Position numbers and translations under genes: made by a program. 5,908 nucleotides of DNA from Rhodobacter sp. GTDB taxonomy: Bacteria; Pseudomonadota; Alphaproteobacteria; Rhodobacterales; Rhodobacteraceae. The notes under the pieces were generated by a model. It was not told where the DNA came from. It searched no databases and saw nothing but the letters and a program-made list of their open reading frames with translations. Location: NCBI GenBank assembly GCA_027482795.1, contig JAIXVS010000339.1, positions 1 to 5,908 on the forward strand. The letters run 5' to 3'. Shown one piece after another: positions 1-5,510 of the stretch. The first letter of the stretch is position 1; every line of letters begins with the position of its first letter.

Positions 1-215
1 CCGTTCTGGTGCGCGGCGGTGGGCGCGTGCCCGACCGCGAGATTCTCACCCGCACCAAAACGCTGATGCAGCAAGGCGCGCGCGGGATTGTCTATGGCCG
101 CAACGTTATTCAGCATCCCGACCCGCGCGGCATGACCAGCGCCTTGATGGCCATTGTGCATGAAGGGGCCAGCGTTGATGCGGCCCACGCCCATATCTCC
201 ACAGGGGGCCAATGA
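1..215 (+). CDS. Class I aldolase, FbaB/DhnA/LacD-like family (3' end only)
   Basis: This is the C-terminal part of a TIM-barrel Schiff-base aldolase; the 5' end lies outside the window and the reading frame enters at base 3. About 70 residues are visible. Two family signatures are present: a glycine-rich turn (VRGGGRV, around visible residues 3-9) and a second phosphate-binding loop (GIVYGRNVIQHP) followed by a final helix. In this family (fructose-bisphosphate aldolase class I, LsrF, LacD) these loops hold the substrate phosphate at the barrel's C-terminal end. The catalytic lysine is upstream and cannot be checked. The cytosolic enzyme would cleave or form a phosphorylated ketose. The TGA stop (213-215) is one base before the ATG of the next gene, which suggests translational coupling. 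With a PfkB kinase two genes downstream, a kinase-then-aldolase route is likely. The family call is fairly secure; the substrate is unknown and need not be fructose-1,6-bisphosphate. Confidence 0.85.
   Translation, partial: VLVRGGGRVPDREILTRTKTLMQQGARGIVYGRNVIQHPDPRGMTSALMAIVHEGASVDAAHAHISTGGQ
204..208 (+). promoter_or_regulatory. G-run Shine-Dalgarno site for the Gfo/Idh/MocA gene
   Basis: Five consecutive G residues lie 8 bases before the ATG at 217, inside the last codons of the aldolase gene. This site favours the start at 217 over the in-frame ATG at 154, which would overlap the aldolase by 62 bases and add 21 residues before the Rossmann strand. Confidence 0.55.
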
Positions 216-216
216 C

Positions 217-1371
217 ATGGGCGCGCAAAAGGTCATCCGATTTGGTGTGATTGGCTGCGGGCTGATGGGGCGCGAATTTGCAAGTGCCATTGGGCGCTGG
301 ATGCATCTGTCACAGCCAAAGGCGCGGCCAAGTATCGTTGCTGTTTGCGATACCAACCCCGATTTGATGGGCTGGTTCACGGATAACTTAGGCAGTGTCA
401 CCCAAACCAGCACTGATTACCGCGACCTTTTGGCCAACCCTGAAATTGACGCCATTTACTGCGCTGTGCCCCATGTGCTGCACGCGCAGTTTTATGTCGA
501 CATCATCCGCGCGGGCAAGCATTTGCTGGGGGAAAAGCCCTTTGGCATGGACATGGCGCAGAACGCCGCGATCATGGCGGCGCTGGCCGAAAACCCGCAT
601 GTTTTTGTGCGCTGCTCGTCCGAAATGCCGTTTTATCCGGGCGCGCAAAAGGTCATCAATCTGGCCCGCAGCGGCGAGATGGGCGATATTATCGAGGTGG
701 AGGCGGGGTTTTTGCACTCGTCCGATATCGACCCGAACAAGGTGATCAATTGGAAGCGGATGGAGGCGGTGAATGGCGCCTATGGCTGCATGGGCGATTT
801 GGGGATGCATGTGTTGCATGTGCCCCTGCGCCTTGGCTGGCGGCCAAAATCGGTGCATGCGCAGCTGGCCAAGCTGGTGCCCAAGCGCCCCGATGGCAAG
901 GGCCAGATCGTGGATTGCACGACATGGGATAATGCCACCATCTCGGCCCAAGTGGAAACCGACGGCGGGCATTTTCCCATGGTGCTGAAGACATGGCGCA
1001 TTGCCCCGGGCGAGGCGAATACATGGTATATCCGCGTGCTGGGTATGCGCAAAAGCGCGTTTTTCACCACCAAATCGCCGCGCCAGTGGCAGCGGATGGA
1101 CTATACGGCAGGCGGTGCGCAAGCGTGGAGCACCGAAGATTTGGGCTATGATTCCGTTTTTCCAACGCTGACGGGCAAGATTTTTGAATTTGGCTTTACC
1201 GATGCTATTCAGCAGATGTGGGCGGCCTTTATCGATGAATTATGCGGGGGCGATGCAAATGGCTTTGCCTGCGCCACCCCGCAAGAGGCGGGCGCGCATC
1301 ATGCGGTGCTAACCGCTGCGCTGACATCGGGGCGCGAAAACCGCGTGGTTCAGGTGGATTACGCGGGCTGA
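217..1371 (+). CDS. Gfo/Idh/MocA-family NAD(P)-dependent oxidoreductase
   Basis: This 384-residue cytosolic oxidoreductase is of typical length for the family, whose members oxidise or reduce hydroxyls of sugars, sugar acids, cyclitols and glycosides with NAD(P). The N-terminal Rossmann fold has GVIGCGLMG at residues 10-18. The strand ending VAVCD (41-45) supplies an acidic residue at the end of beta-2, compatible with NAD preference. The family hallmark GEKPF is at 105-109, where K107 is the expected catalytic lysine. The C-terminal domain carries GDLGMH at 193-198, matching the D-x-x-x-H pair used with the lysine in this family. The start at 217 is chosen because the Rossmann strand begins within 10 residues and a G-run precedes it. 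It follows the aldolase by one base and precedes the kinase by 38. Neighbours suggest it performs an oxidation or epimerisation step on a sugar-like substrate. Subfamily and substrate cannot be assigned from sequence alone. Confidence 0.93.
   Translation: MGAQKVIRFGVIGCGLMGREFASAIGRWMHLSQPKARPSIVAVCDTNPDLMGWFTDNLGSVTQTSTDYRDLLANPEIDAIYCAVPHVLHAQFYVDIIRAGKHLLGEKPFGMDMAQNAAIMAALAENPHVFVRCSSEMPFYPGAQKVINLARSGEMGDIIEVEAGFLHSSDIDPNKVINWKRMEAVNGAYGCMGDLGMHVLHVPLRLGWRPKSVHAQLAKLVPKRPDGKGQIVDCTTWDNATISAQVETDGGHFPMVLKTWRIAPGEANTWYIRVLGMRKSAFFTTKSPRQWQRMDYTAGGAQAWSTEDLGYDSVFPTLTGKIFEFGFTDAIQQMWAAFIDELCGGDANGFACATPQEAGAHHAVLTAALTSGRENRVVQVDYAG
219..237 (+). repeat. 19-base in-frame direct repeat, copy 1 of 2
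   Basis: The 19-base string GGGCGCGCAAAAGGTCATC occurs here and again, exactly, at 639-657, both inside the Gfo/Idh/MocA gene. The spacing is 420 bases, so both copies are in the same frame and both encode GAQKVI (residues 2-7 and 142-147). No other element is associated with it. Confidence 0.9.
639..657 (+). repeat. 19-base in-frame direct repeat, copy 2 of 2
   Basis: This is the second exact copy of the repeat at 219-237. It encodes residues 142-147 of the Gfo/Idh/MocA protein, just after the SEMPFYP segment. Identity extends through third codon positions, but the copies are too short and too plain to indicate a mobile element. Confidence 0.9.
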
Positions 1372-1399
1372 TCGCAGGCTTGGGAGGGCGCGCGTTTAT

Positions 1400-1409
1400 A
1401 GGGGGGATC
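1400..1409 (+). promoter_or_regulatory. G-run Shine-Dalgarno site for the PfkB kinase
   Basis: An A followed by six G residues (1401-1406) sits only three bases before the ATG at 1410. The 13-mer AGGGGGGATCATG, start codon included, is repeated exactly at 2442-2454 before the dehydrogenase gene. It sets the kinase start at 1410; upstream in-frame starts lie inside the preceding gene. Confidence 0.55.
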
Positions 1410-2414
1410 ATGGCAAAGGCGGGTATCGTTTGCGCAGGGAACTGGATTGTGGATATCGTCCACACCGCGCCCTATTGGCCCAATAAGGGCGATTTGGTGC
1501 GCCTTTCGGGGCGGCAGATTGGCGTGGGCGGCGGGGCGGCCAATGTGATGACGGATTTGCATTCCTTTGGCGCGCCTTTTCCCTTGGCGGCGATTGGGGC
1601 GATTGGGCCCGATACCAACGGCGACATTATCCGTGCGCATTGCGCGCGCATTGGGGTGGCAACAGACCATCTGGTGACCTTGCAAAACAGCCTGACCGCC
1701 TATGACGAGGTGATGAATATTCCTGGTGATAGCCGCACCTTTTTCTATCATGGCGGCGCGAATGATGCCTTTGATGTGGCGCATGTGCCTGTTGCGGCAT
1801 TGGCTGCGCAGGGGTTTAAGATATTCTATCTGGGATATTTGATGCTGCTGGGCGCGCTGGACGCGCGCAGGCCCGATGGCAGCACAGGCGCGGCTGATTT
1901 GCTGGCACAGGTGCGCGCGGCGGGGATGATTACTTGCGTTGATATGGTATCAGACGCCCACCCCGATTTTCGCGCCATTGTGGGCCCTGCCCTGCCGCAT
2001 TGCGATTATCTGATTGTCAATGAAATCGAGGCGGGGCGCGCGGCGGGTATGGATGTGCGGGGGCCAGATGGGGCGTTGCTGCAAGATCGGTTGCGCGCCG
2101 CGGTGCAGGTTCTGCTGGCCGATGTGCAGCGCGCGGTGATTGTTCATGCGCCAGAAGGGGCGCTGTGGGCCGCGCAAGGCGAGGGGCCGATTTGGGCGGC
2201 CTCGCAGCCGCTTGCCCCTGATTGGATTGTCAGCCCCGTGGGCGCGGGCGATGCGTTTTGCGCAGCCGTGCTGCATGGCATTCACGAAGATTGGCCGCCC
2301 TTGCAAACGCTGCATATCGCGCATTTGGCCGCCAAAGCCTGCCTTGCAGGGGCTACGGCCACGGACGGGATTCCGACACTTGCCACGCTGATGGCGCAGT
2401 ATCAGCAAAACTAA
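1410..2414 (+). CDS. PfkB/ribokinase-family carbohydrate kinase
   Basis: This 334-residue kinase phosphorylates a sugar, sugar acid or related alcohol using ATP in the cytosol; 300-340 residues is normal for the family. The N-terminal part has the substrate-loop signature GVGGGAANV (38-46), matching PfkB motif 1. A long alpha/beta domain includes the VDMVSD strand (177-182) and the LIVNEIEA segment (201-208), the usual N-x-x-E region for phosphate/Mg binding. Near the C-terminus is the anion-hole and catalytic-base loop VGAGDAF (277-283), with D281 as the expected base. The usual D-T preceding this loop is replaced by S275-P276. The start at 1410 gives MAKAGIVCAGNWIVD, which begins directly at the first beta strand. 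Lying between sugar oxidoreductases and sharing an operon with a class I aldolase, it likely makes the phosphorylated ketose that the aldolase cleaves. The substrate is not deducible; 2-keto-3-deoxy acids, ketohexoses or deoxy-keto-gluconate-type compounds are all possible. Confidence 0.92.
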   Translation: MAKAGIVCAGNWIVDIVHTAPYWPNKGDLVRLSGRQIGVGGGAANVMTDLHSFGAPFPLAAIGAIGPDTNGDIIRAHCARIGVATDHLVTLQNSLTAYDEVMNIPGDSRTFFYHGGANDAFDVAHVPVAALAAQGFKIFYLGYLMLLGALDARRPDGSTGAADLLAQVRAAGMITCVDMVSDAHPDFRAIVGPALPHCDYLIVNEIEAGRAAGMDVRGPDGALLQDRLRAAVQVLLADVQRAVIVHAPEGALWAAQGEGPIWAASQPLAPDWIVSPVGAGDAFCAAVLHGIHEDWPPLQTLHIAHLAAKACLAGATATDGIPTLATLMAQYQQN

Positions 2415-2441
2415 CTGGGCGGGCGCGCTTATGCGCCGCAA

Positions 2442-2451
2442 AGGGGGGATC
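2442..2451 (+). promoter_or_regulatory. G-run Shine-Dalgarno site for the zinc dehydrogenase
   Basis: Six G residues (2443-2448) lie three bases before the ATG at 2452, in the same 13-base context as the kinase start at 1410. This supports initiation at 2452 (MKALFLDG) rather than at the in-frame ATG at 2431, which would add seven residues, MRRKGGI, encoded by the ribosome-binding site itself. Confidence 0.55.
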
Positions 2452-3468
2452 ATGAAGGCCTTATTTCTGGACGGACTCGGCAAGCTATCGGTGCAAAATG
2501 TCGCAATGCCCTTACCAAAAGCTGATGAAGTTTTGGTGCGCGTCGAGGCTTGCGGGATTTGCGGCACGGATCGCCATTTGTTTTTGGGCGAATTTCCATC
2601 ATCCCCGCCCGTCACCCTTGGGCACGAGTTTTCAGGGATTATCGAGGCCGTGGGGCAGGACGTGAGCGACCTTAAAATCGGTATGCGGGTGACGGGCGAT
2701 CCCAATATCGCCTGCGGGGCCTGTGATGCCTGCCATGCGGGGCGCGTGAACCTGTGCCACAACCTGCAAGCCATTGGCATTCATCGGAGCGGCGGCTTTG
2801 CCGAATATGTGGTGATGCCGCGCAAGCAGGCCTTTGCGCTGCCCATGTCGCTGGATCCGCTGCATGGGGCCTTTTGCGAACCGCTGGCCTGCTGTTTGCA
2901 CGCGGTGGATTTGGCGGGGCTGAAGGCGGGCGCGTCCGTCACGGTTATTGGCGGCGGGGTGATTGGGCTGCTGACGGTGCAACTGGCGCGGCTGGCGGGG
3001 GCCACGCGCGTGGTGCTGATTACCCGCAACCGCGCCAAGCGCGATTTGGCCGCGCAACTCGGGGCAACCACCTGCCTTGATCCAGCCGAGGTCGATGAAC
3101 ACTTGCGCCAGCATGGCGGGGCCGATGTGGTGTTTGAATGCGCGGGGCTGGCGGCAACTGTTGCAGGCGCGCCGCGTTTGGCGCGGCGCGGGGGCATGGT
3201 GGTGATCCTTGGCGTGCTGCCTGCGGGCCAAAAGGTAGACATCGAACCCTTTGATCTGCTGTTCCGCGAGGTCAGCCTGATAACATCCTTCCTAAACCCA
3301 TTTACCCACGCCCGCGCCGCCGACCTGATCGCCACGGGGGCGGTAAAAGTCGCCCCGCTGATCAGCCGCACGCTATCGCTAGAGGCGGCGCTGGATGTGA
3401 TTGCAACGCCGCCGCCTGACGGCGAAATCCGCGCGCTTGTTGTGCCATCCCTTGCGATCGGGGCTTGA
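2452..3468 (+). CDS. Zinc-dependent medium-chain dehydrogenase (sorbitol/threonine dehydrogenase type)
   Basis: This 338-residue cytosolic enzyme interconverts a secondary alcohol or polyol with its ketone. The N-terminal GroES-like domain contains the catalytic zinc ligands C37 (in CGICGTD) and H58-E59 (in LGHEF), plus E143 in FCEP, as in polyol dehydrogenases. The structural zinc lobe has four cysteines, C88, C91, C94 and C102. The Rossmann domain begins at VTVIGGGVIG (163-172). The position after beta-2 that is usually aspartate in NAD-specific relatives appears to be R192 in LITRNRAKR, which hints at NADP(H) preference. Length and domain order are standard and all zinc ligands are intact. 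It follows the kinase by 37 bases and is separated from the aldo/keto reductase by 73. Related family names include sorbitol, arabitol, galactitol-1-phosphate and threonine dehydrogenases; the genes around it favour a polyol or sugar substrate over threonine. Confidence 0.93.
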   Translation: MKALFLDGLGKLSVQNVAMPLPKADEVLVRVEACGICGTDRHLFLGEFPSSPPVTLGHEFSGIIEAVGQDVSDLKIGMRVTGDPNIACGACDACHAGRVNLCHNLQAIGIHRSGGFAEYVVMPRKQAFALPMSLDPLHGAFCEPLACCLHAVDLAGLKAGASVTVIGGGVIGLLTVQLARLAGATRVVLITRNRAKRDLAAQLGATTCLDPAEVDEHLRQHGGADVVFECAGLAATVAGAPRLARRGGMVVILGVLPAGQKVDIEPFDLLFREVSLITSFLNPFTHARAADLIATGAVKVAPLISRTLSLEAALDVIATPPPDGEIRALVVPSLAIGA

Positions 3469-3508
3469 CCACGGGGGCCAAAATACTGCCAGTTACGGCC
3501 AAAGCATT

Positions 3509-3526
3509 TGCGCCAATTTGGGCGCA
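3509..3526 (+). promoter_or_regulatory. 18-bp near-palindrome upstream of the aldo/keto reductase (possible operator or mRNA hairpin)
   Basis: TGCGCC and GGCGCA flank a six-base centre (AATTTG), so seven of nine symmetric positions pair. It lies in the 73-base gap between the dehydrogenase and reductase genes, the longest in the cluster, and ends six bases before the G-run ribosome-binding site. No U-tract follows, so it is not a standard intrinsic terminator. It could be a LacI- or GntR-type operator or an intercistronic RNA hairpin. No convincing -35/-10 pair was seen in the gap. This is structure only; function is inferred. Confidence 0.35.
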
Positions 3527-3531
3527 GCATT

Positions 3532-3536
3532 GGGGG
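3532..3536 (+). promoter_or_regulatory. G-run Shine-Dalgarno site for the aldo/keto reductase
   Basis: Five G residues lie five bases before the ATG at 3542. They fix the start at 3542 (MQSRLF) rather than at in-frame codons as far upstream as 3401, which lie inside the dehydrogenase gene. Confidence 0.55.
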
Positions 3537-3541
3537 ATAAC

Positions 3542-4528
3542 ATGCAATCACGGCTGTTCACGCAGGCAGGGCGGGCGGTGTCCGAAGTGGGTTTTGGCGC
3601 TTGGGCGATTGGCGGGTCTTGGGGCGATGTATCAGACGGCGATGCCAAGGCCGCGCTGAATGCCGCGCTAGACGCTGGGGTGGATTTTATCGACACCGCC
3701 GATGTGTACGGCGATGGGCGCTCGGAAATGCTGATTGCCGAGGTGCTAAAGGCCCGCTCTGGCCCGCGCCCATTTGTGGCAACCAAGGCGGGCCGCCGTC
3801 TGTCGCCACATAACGCGGATGGGTACAATTACGCCAATATCGCAGGCTTCGTGGAACGGTCGCTTCGCAATTTGCAAGTGGATTGCCTTGACCTTGTTCA
3901 ACTGCATTGCCCCCCAACAGAGGTGTATTACCGCGCCGAAGTCTTTGATGCGATGGATCGGTTGGTGGCGGCGGGCAAAATTCGCCACTACGGCGTATCG
4001 GTGGAAAAGGTGGAAGAGGCGATAAAGGCCGTGGCCTTTCCCAATGTTGCCTCGGTGCAGATTATCTATAACATTTTCCGCCAGCGCCCTGAAGACGTGT
4101 TCTTTCCCCTTGCCCGCGCCAAGGGCGTGGCGGTGATTGCCCGCGTGCCGCTGGCATCGGGCCTGCTGACGGGAAAAATGACCGCGGCCAGCCAGTTTGC
4201 CGCCGACGATCACCGCGCGTTCAACCGCAATGGAGAAGCGTTTGATAAGGGCGAGACGTTTTCAGGCGTGCCCTATGAAGTGGCGCTGGACGCGGTTGAG
4301 GCGGTGCGCCGCCTGATGCCTGCGGGCGTGGCAATGGCCCCCTTTGCCCTGCGTTGGATTTTGATGGAGCAGGCGATTACCACCGTTATTCCAGGTGCGA
4401 AAACCGCCGCGCAGGCGCAGATGAATGCCAGCGCCAGCGCGCTTGCCCCCCTGCCTGCCGAGGTGATGGCCGCCCTGCGGGAAATTTACACCACACGCAT
4501 TGCGCCGCATGTGCATCACGCGTGGTAG
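3542..4528 (+). CDS. Aldo/keto reductase
   Basis: This 328-residue cytosolic NAD(P)H-dependent oxidoreductase has the TIM-barrel AKR fold and a typical length. The catalytic tetrad is complete: D51 and Y56 in FIDTADVYG, K82 in VATKAG, and H122 in LVQLHCP. The cofactor-binding segment near the C-terminus reads TVIPGAKTAAQ (281-291), as in members that bind NADP(H). The N-terminal GFGAWAIGGSWGD (17-29) places it near the IolS/YhdN-like group of bacterial AKRs rather than the classic aldose reductases. It would reduce a sugar aldehyde or ketone, or oxidise an aldose to a lactone in the reverse direction. Its stop TAG at 4526-4528 overlaps the G-run used by the next gene, which starts 12 bases later. 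Upstream is the longest gap of the cluster, with a near-palindrome at 3509-3526. The family is secure; the substrate is unknown. Confidence 0.93.
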   Translation: MQSRLFTQAGRAVSEVGFGAWAIGGSWGDVSDGDAKAALNAALDAGVDFIDTADVYGDGRSEMLIAEVLKARSGPRPFVATKAGRRLSPHNADGYNYANIAGFVERSLRNLQVDCLDLVQLHCPPTEVYYRAEVFDAMDRLVAAGKIRHYGVSVEKVEEAIKAVAFPNVASVQIIYNIFRQRPEDVFFPLARAKGVAVIARVPLASGLLTGKMTAASQFAADDHRAFNRNGEAFDKGETFSGVPYEVALDAVEAVRRLMPAGVAMAPFALRWILMEQAITTVIPGAKTAAQAQMNASASALAPLPAEVMAALREIYTTRIAPHVHHAW

Positions 4529-4531
4529 GGG
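4528..4531 (+). promoter_or_regulatory. Short G-run ribosome-binding site overlapping the preceding stop codon
   Basis: Four G residues, the first being the last base of the reductase TAG stop, lie nine bases before the ATG at 4541. This is the weakest of the five sites. The alternative in-frame ATG at 4580 has no better site, and relatives usually have residues before the PRFGG motif, so 4541 is preferred. Confidence 0.45.
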
Positions 4532-4540
4532 CAAAACACG

Positions 4541-5491
4541 ATGACATCTTCCTTTAATCAACCCCTTGGCGGCAATACCATGCCCCGTTTTGGCGGGCCT
4601 GCCACCATGATGCGCCTGCCCGCCGCAGAAACCGCCGCTGGGCTGGATGCAGCCTTTATCGGCATTCCAATGGATATTGGCACATCAAACAGGCCCGGCA
4701 CACGGCTTGGCCCGCGCCAGATACGCGATGAAAGCCGCATGATCCGCCCCTACAACATGGGCACGGGCGCGGCCCCGTTTGAACGGATGCAGGTCGCCGA
4801 TATTGGCGATGTGCCGATCAACACCTTTGATCTGAAAAAATCCTGCGCGATTATCACGGATCATTACCGCGAGGTTTTGACCCATGGCACCATTCCCCTG
4901 ACCCTTGGCGGCGATCACACGCTGACGTGGCCCATTTTGCGCGCCATGCGCGAGAAATACGGCTCCGTCGCGTTGATCCACGTCGATGCCCATTCTGATA
5001 CGAACGAACATATGTTTGGCGAGGCCGAGGCCCACGGCACCCCCTTTCGCCGCGCATGGGAAGACGGGTGTTTGCTAAATGACAAAGTGTTCCAAATTGG
5101 CCTGCGCGGTACGGGCTATGGGCCAGATGATTTTAACTGGGGCCGTGATAAGGGCTGGACAGTGGTTCAGGCCGAAGAGTGCTGGCACAAATCACTGAAA
5201 CCGCTGATGGAACAGGTGCGCGCCAAAATCGGTGATGCACCGTGTTATCTAAGCTATGACATCGACAGCCTTGACCCCGCCTTTGCGCCAGGAACTGGCA
5301 CAATCGAGGCGGGGGGGCTGACCACCATTCAGGGCCTAGAGATTATTCGCGGCTGCGCGGGCCTAAACCTTGTGGGGTGCGATTTGGTCGAGGTGTCGCC
5401 CCCCTATGACCCCACGGGCAACACCGCCATGATTGCAGCCAACTTCCTGTATGAGATGCTATGCGTTCTGCCAGATCGGCGGAGTGCCTAA
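4541..5491 (+). CDS. Ureohydrolase of the agmatinase/guanidinobutyrase/guanidinopropionase family
   Basis: This 316-residue manganese (or nickel) hydrolase removes urea from a guanidino compound, leaving an amine. All metal-ligand motifs of the arginase/agmatinase fold are present: GGDH (H126), DAHSD (D149, H151, D153) and SYDIDSLDP (D240, D242). The conserved HGTPFRRA loop (165-172) and E284 in VEVSPPYD are also intact. The N-terminal PRFGGPATMMRLP (15-27) resembles the start of Pseudomonas guanidinopropionase and guanidinobutyrase more than E. coli SpeB. The usual GTGTPE segment reads GTGTIE (251-256), a mild substitution in the substrate loop. It is the last gene of the sugar-type operon, 12 bases after the reductase, and converges on the RhaI gene. 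A pipeline would probably call it speB, but the substrate could be agmatine, 4-guanidinobutyrate, 3-guanidinopropionate or a guanidino sugar. Family membership is certain; specificity is not. Confidence 0.95.
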   Translation: MTSSFNQPLGGNTMPRFGGPATMMRLPAAETAAGLDAAFIGIPMDIGTSNRPGTRLGPRQIRDESRMIRPYNMGTGAAPFERMQVADIGDVPINTFDLKKSCAIITDHYREVLTHGTIPLTLGGDHTLTWPILRAMREKYGSVALIHVDAHSDTNEHMFGEAEAHGTPFRRAWEDGCLLNDKVFQIGLRGTGYGPDDFNWGRDKGWTVVQAEECWHKSLKPLMEQVRAKIGDAPCYLSYDIDSLDPAFAPGTGTIEAGGLTTIQGLEIIRGCAGLNLVGCDLVEVSPPYDPTGNTAMIAANFLYEMLCVLPDRRSA

Positions 5492-5510
5492 GCGGGGGTT
5501 AGCCGCGATC
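5474..5510. terminator. Hairpin spanning both convergent stop codons (candidate bidirectional 3'-end structure)
   Basis: GATCG plus CGG (5474-5482, one bulged G) can pair with CCGCGATC (5503-5510). Inside this, CTAA (5488-5491) pairs with TTAG (5499-5502) around a loop of GCGGGGG. The inner stem contains the stop codons of both the ureohydrolase and the RhaI-type gene. There is no T-run on either side, so classic Rho-independent termination is doubtful; a Rho-dependent end or an RNA-stabilising hairpin is equally plausible. Confidence 0.3.

Noticed and set aside
154..216. Upstream in-frame start for the Gfo/Idh/MocA gene
   Set aside because: It would overlap the aldolase by 62 bases and add 21 residues before a Rossmann strand that already follows the ATG at 217 closely; the G-run at 204-208 favours 217.
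388..1122. Long open frame on the minus strand (244 codons) opposite the Gfo/Idh/MocA gene
   Set aside because: The opposite strand encodes a complete protein with clear Rossmann and catalytic motifs; the antisense translation is rich in H, R, P and A with no recognisable domain, typical of a high-GC shadow frame.
2431..2451. Alternative start for the zinc dehydrogenase giving an MRRKGGI extension
   Set aside because: The extension is encoded by the ribosome-binding region itself; the family begins at MKAL, and the start at 2452 has a G-run upstream.
3465..3541. Possible sigma-70 promoter starting with TTGACC before the aldo/keto reductase
   Set aside because: No acceptable -10 element was found 15-19 bases downstream; the A/T-rich bases at 3479-3485 are too close.
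1950..3551. Two long minus-strand open frames (276 and 256 codons) opposite the kinase and zinc dehydrogenase
   Set aside because: Both cross the boundaries of well-supported plus-strand genes and show low-complexity basic or serine-rich composition without motifs.
5311..5317. Run of seven G in the ureohydrolase, considered as a phase-variation tract
   Set aside because: It encodes part of the conserved glycine pair in the family loop, the frame is intact, and seven G is not remarkable in this G-rich sequence.
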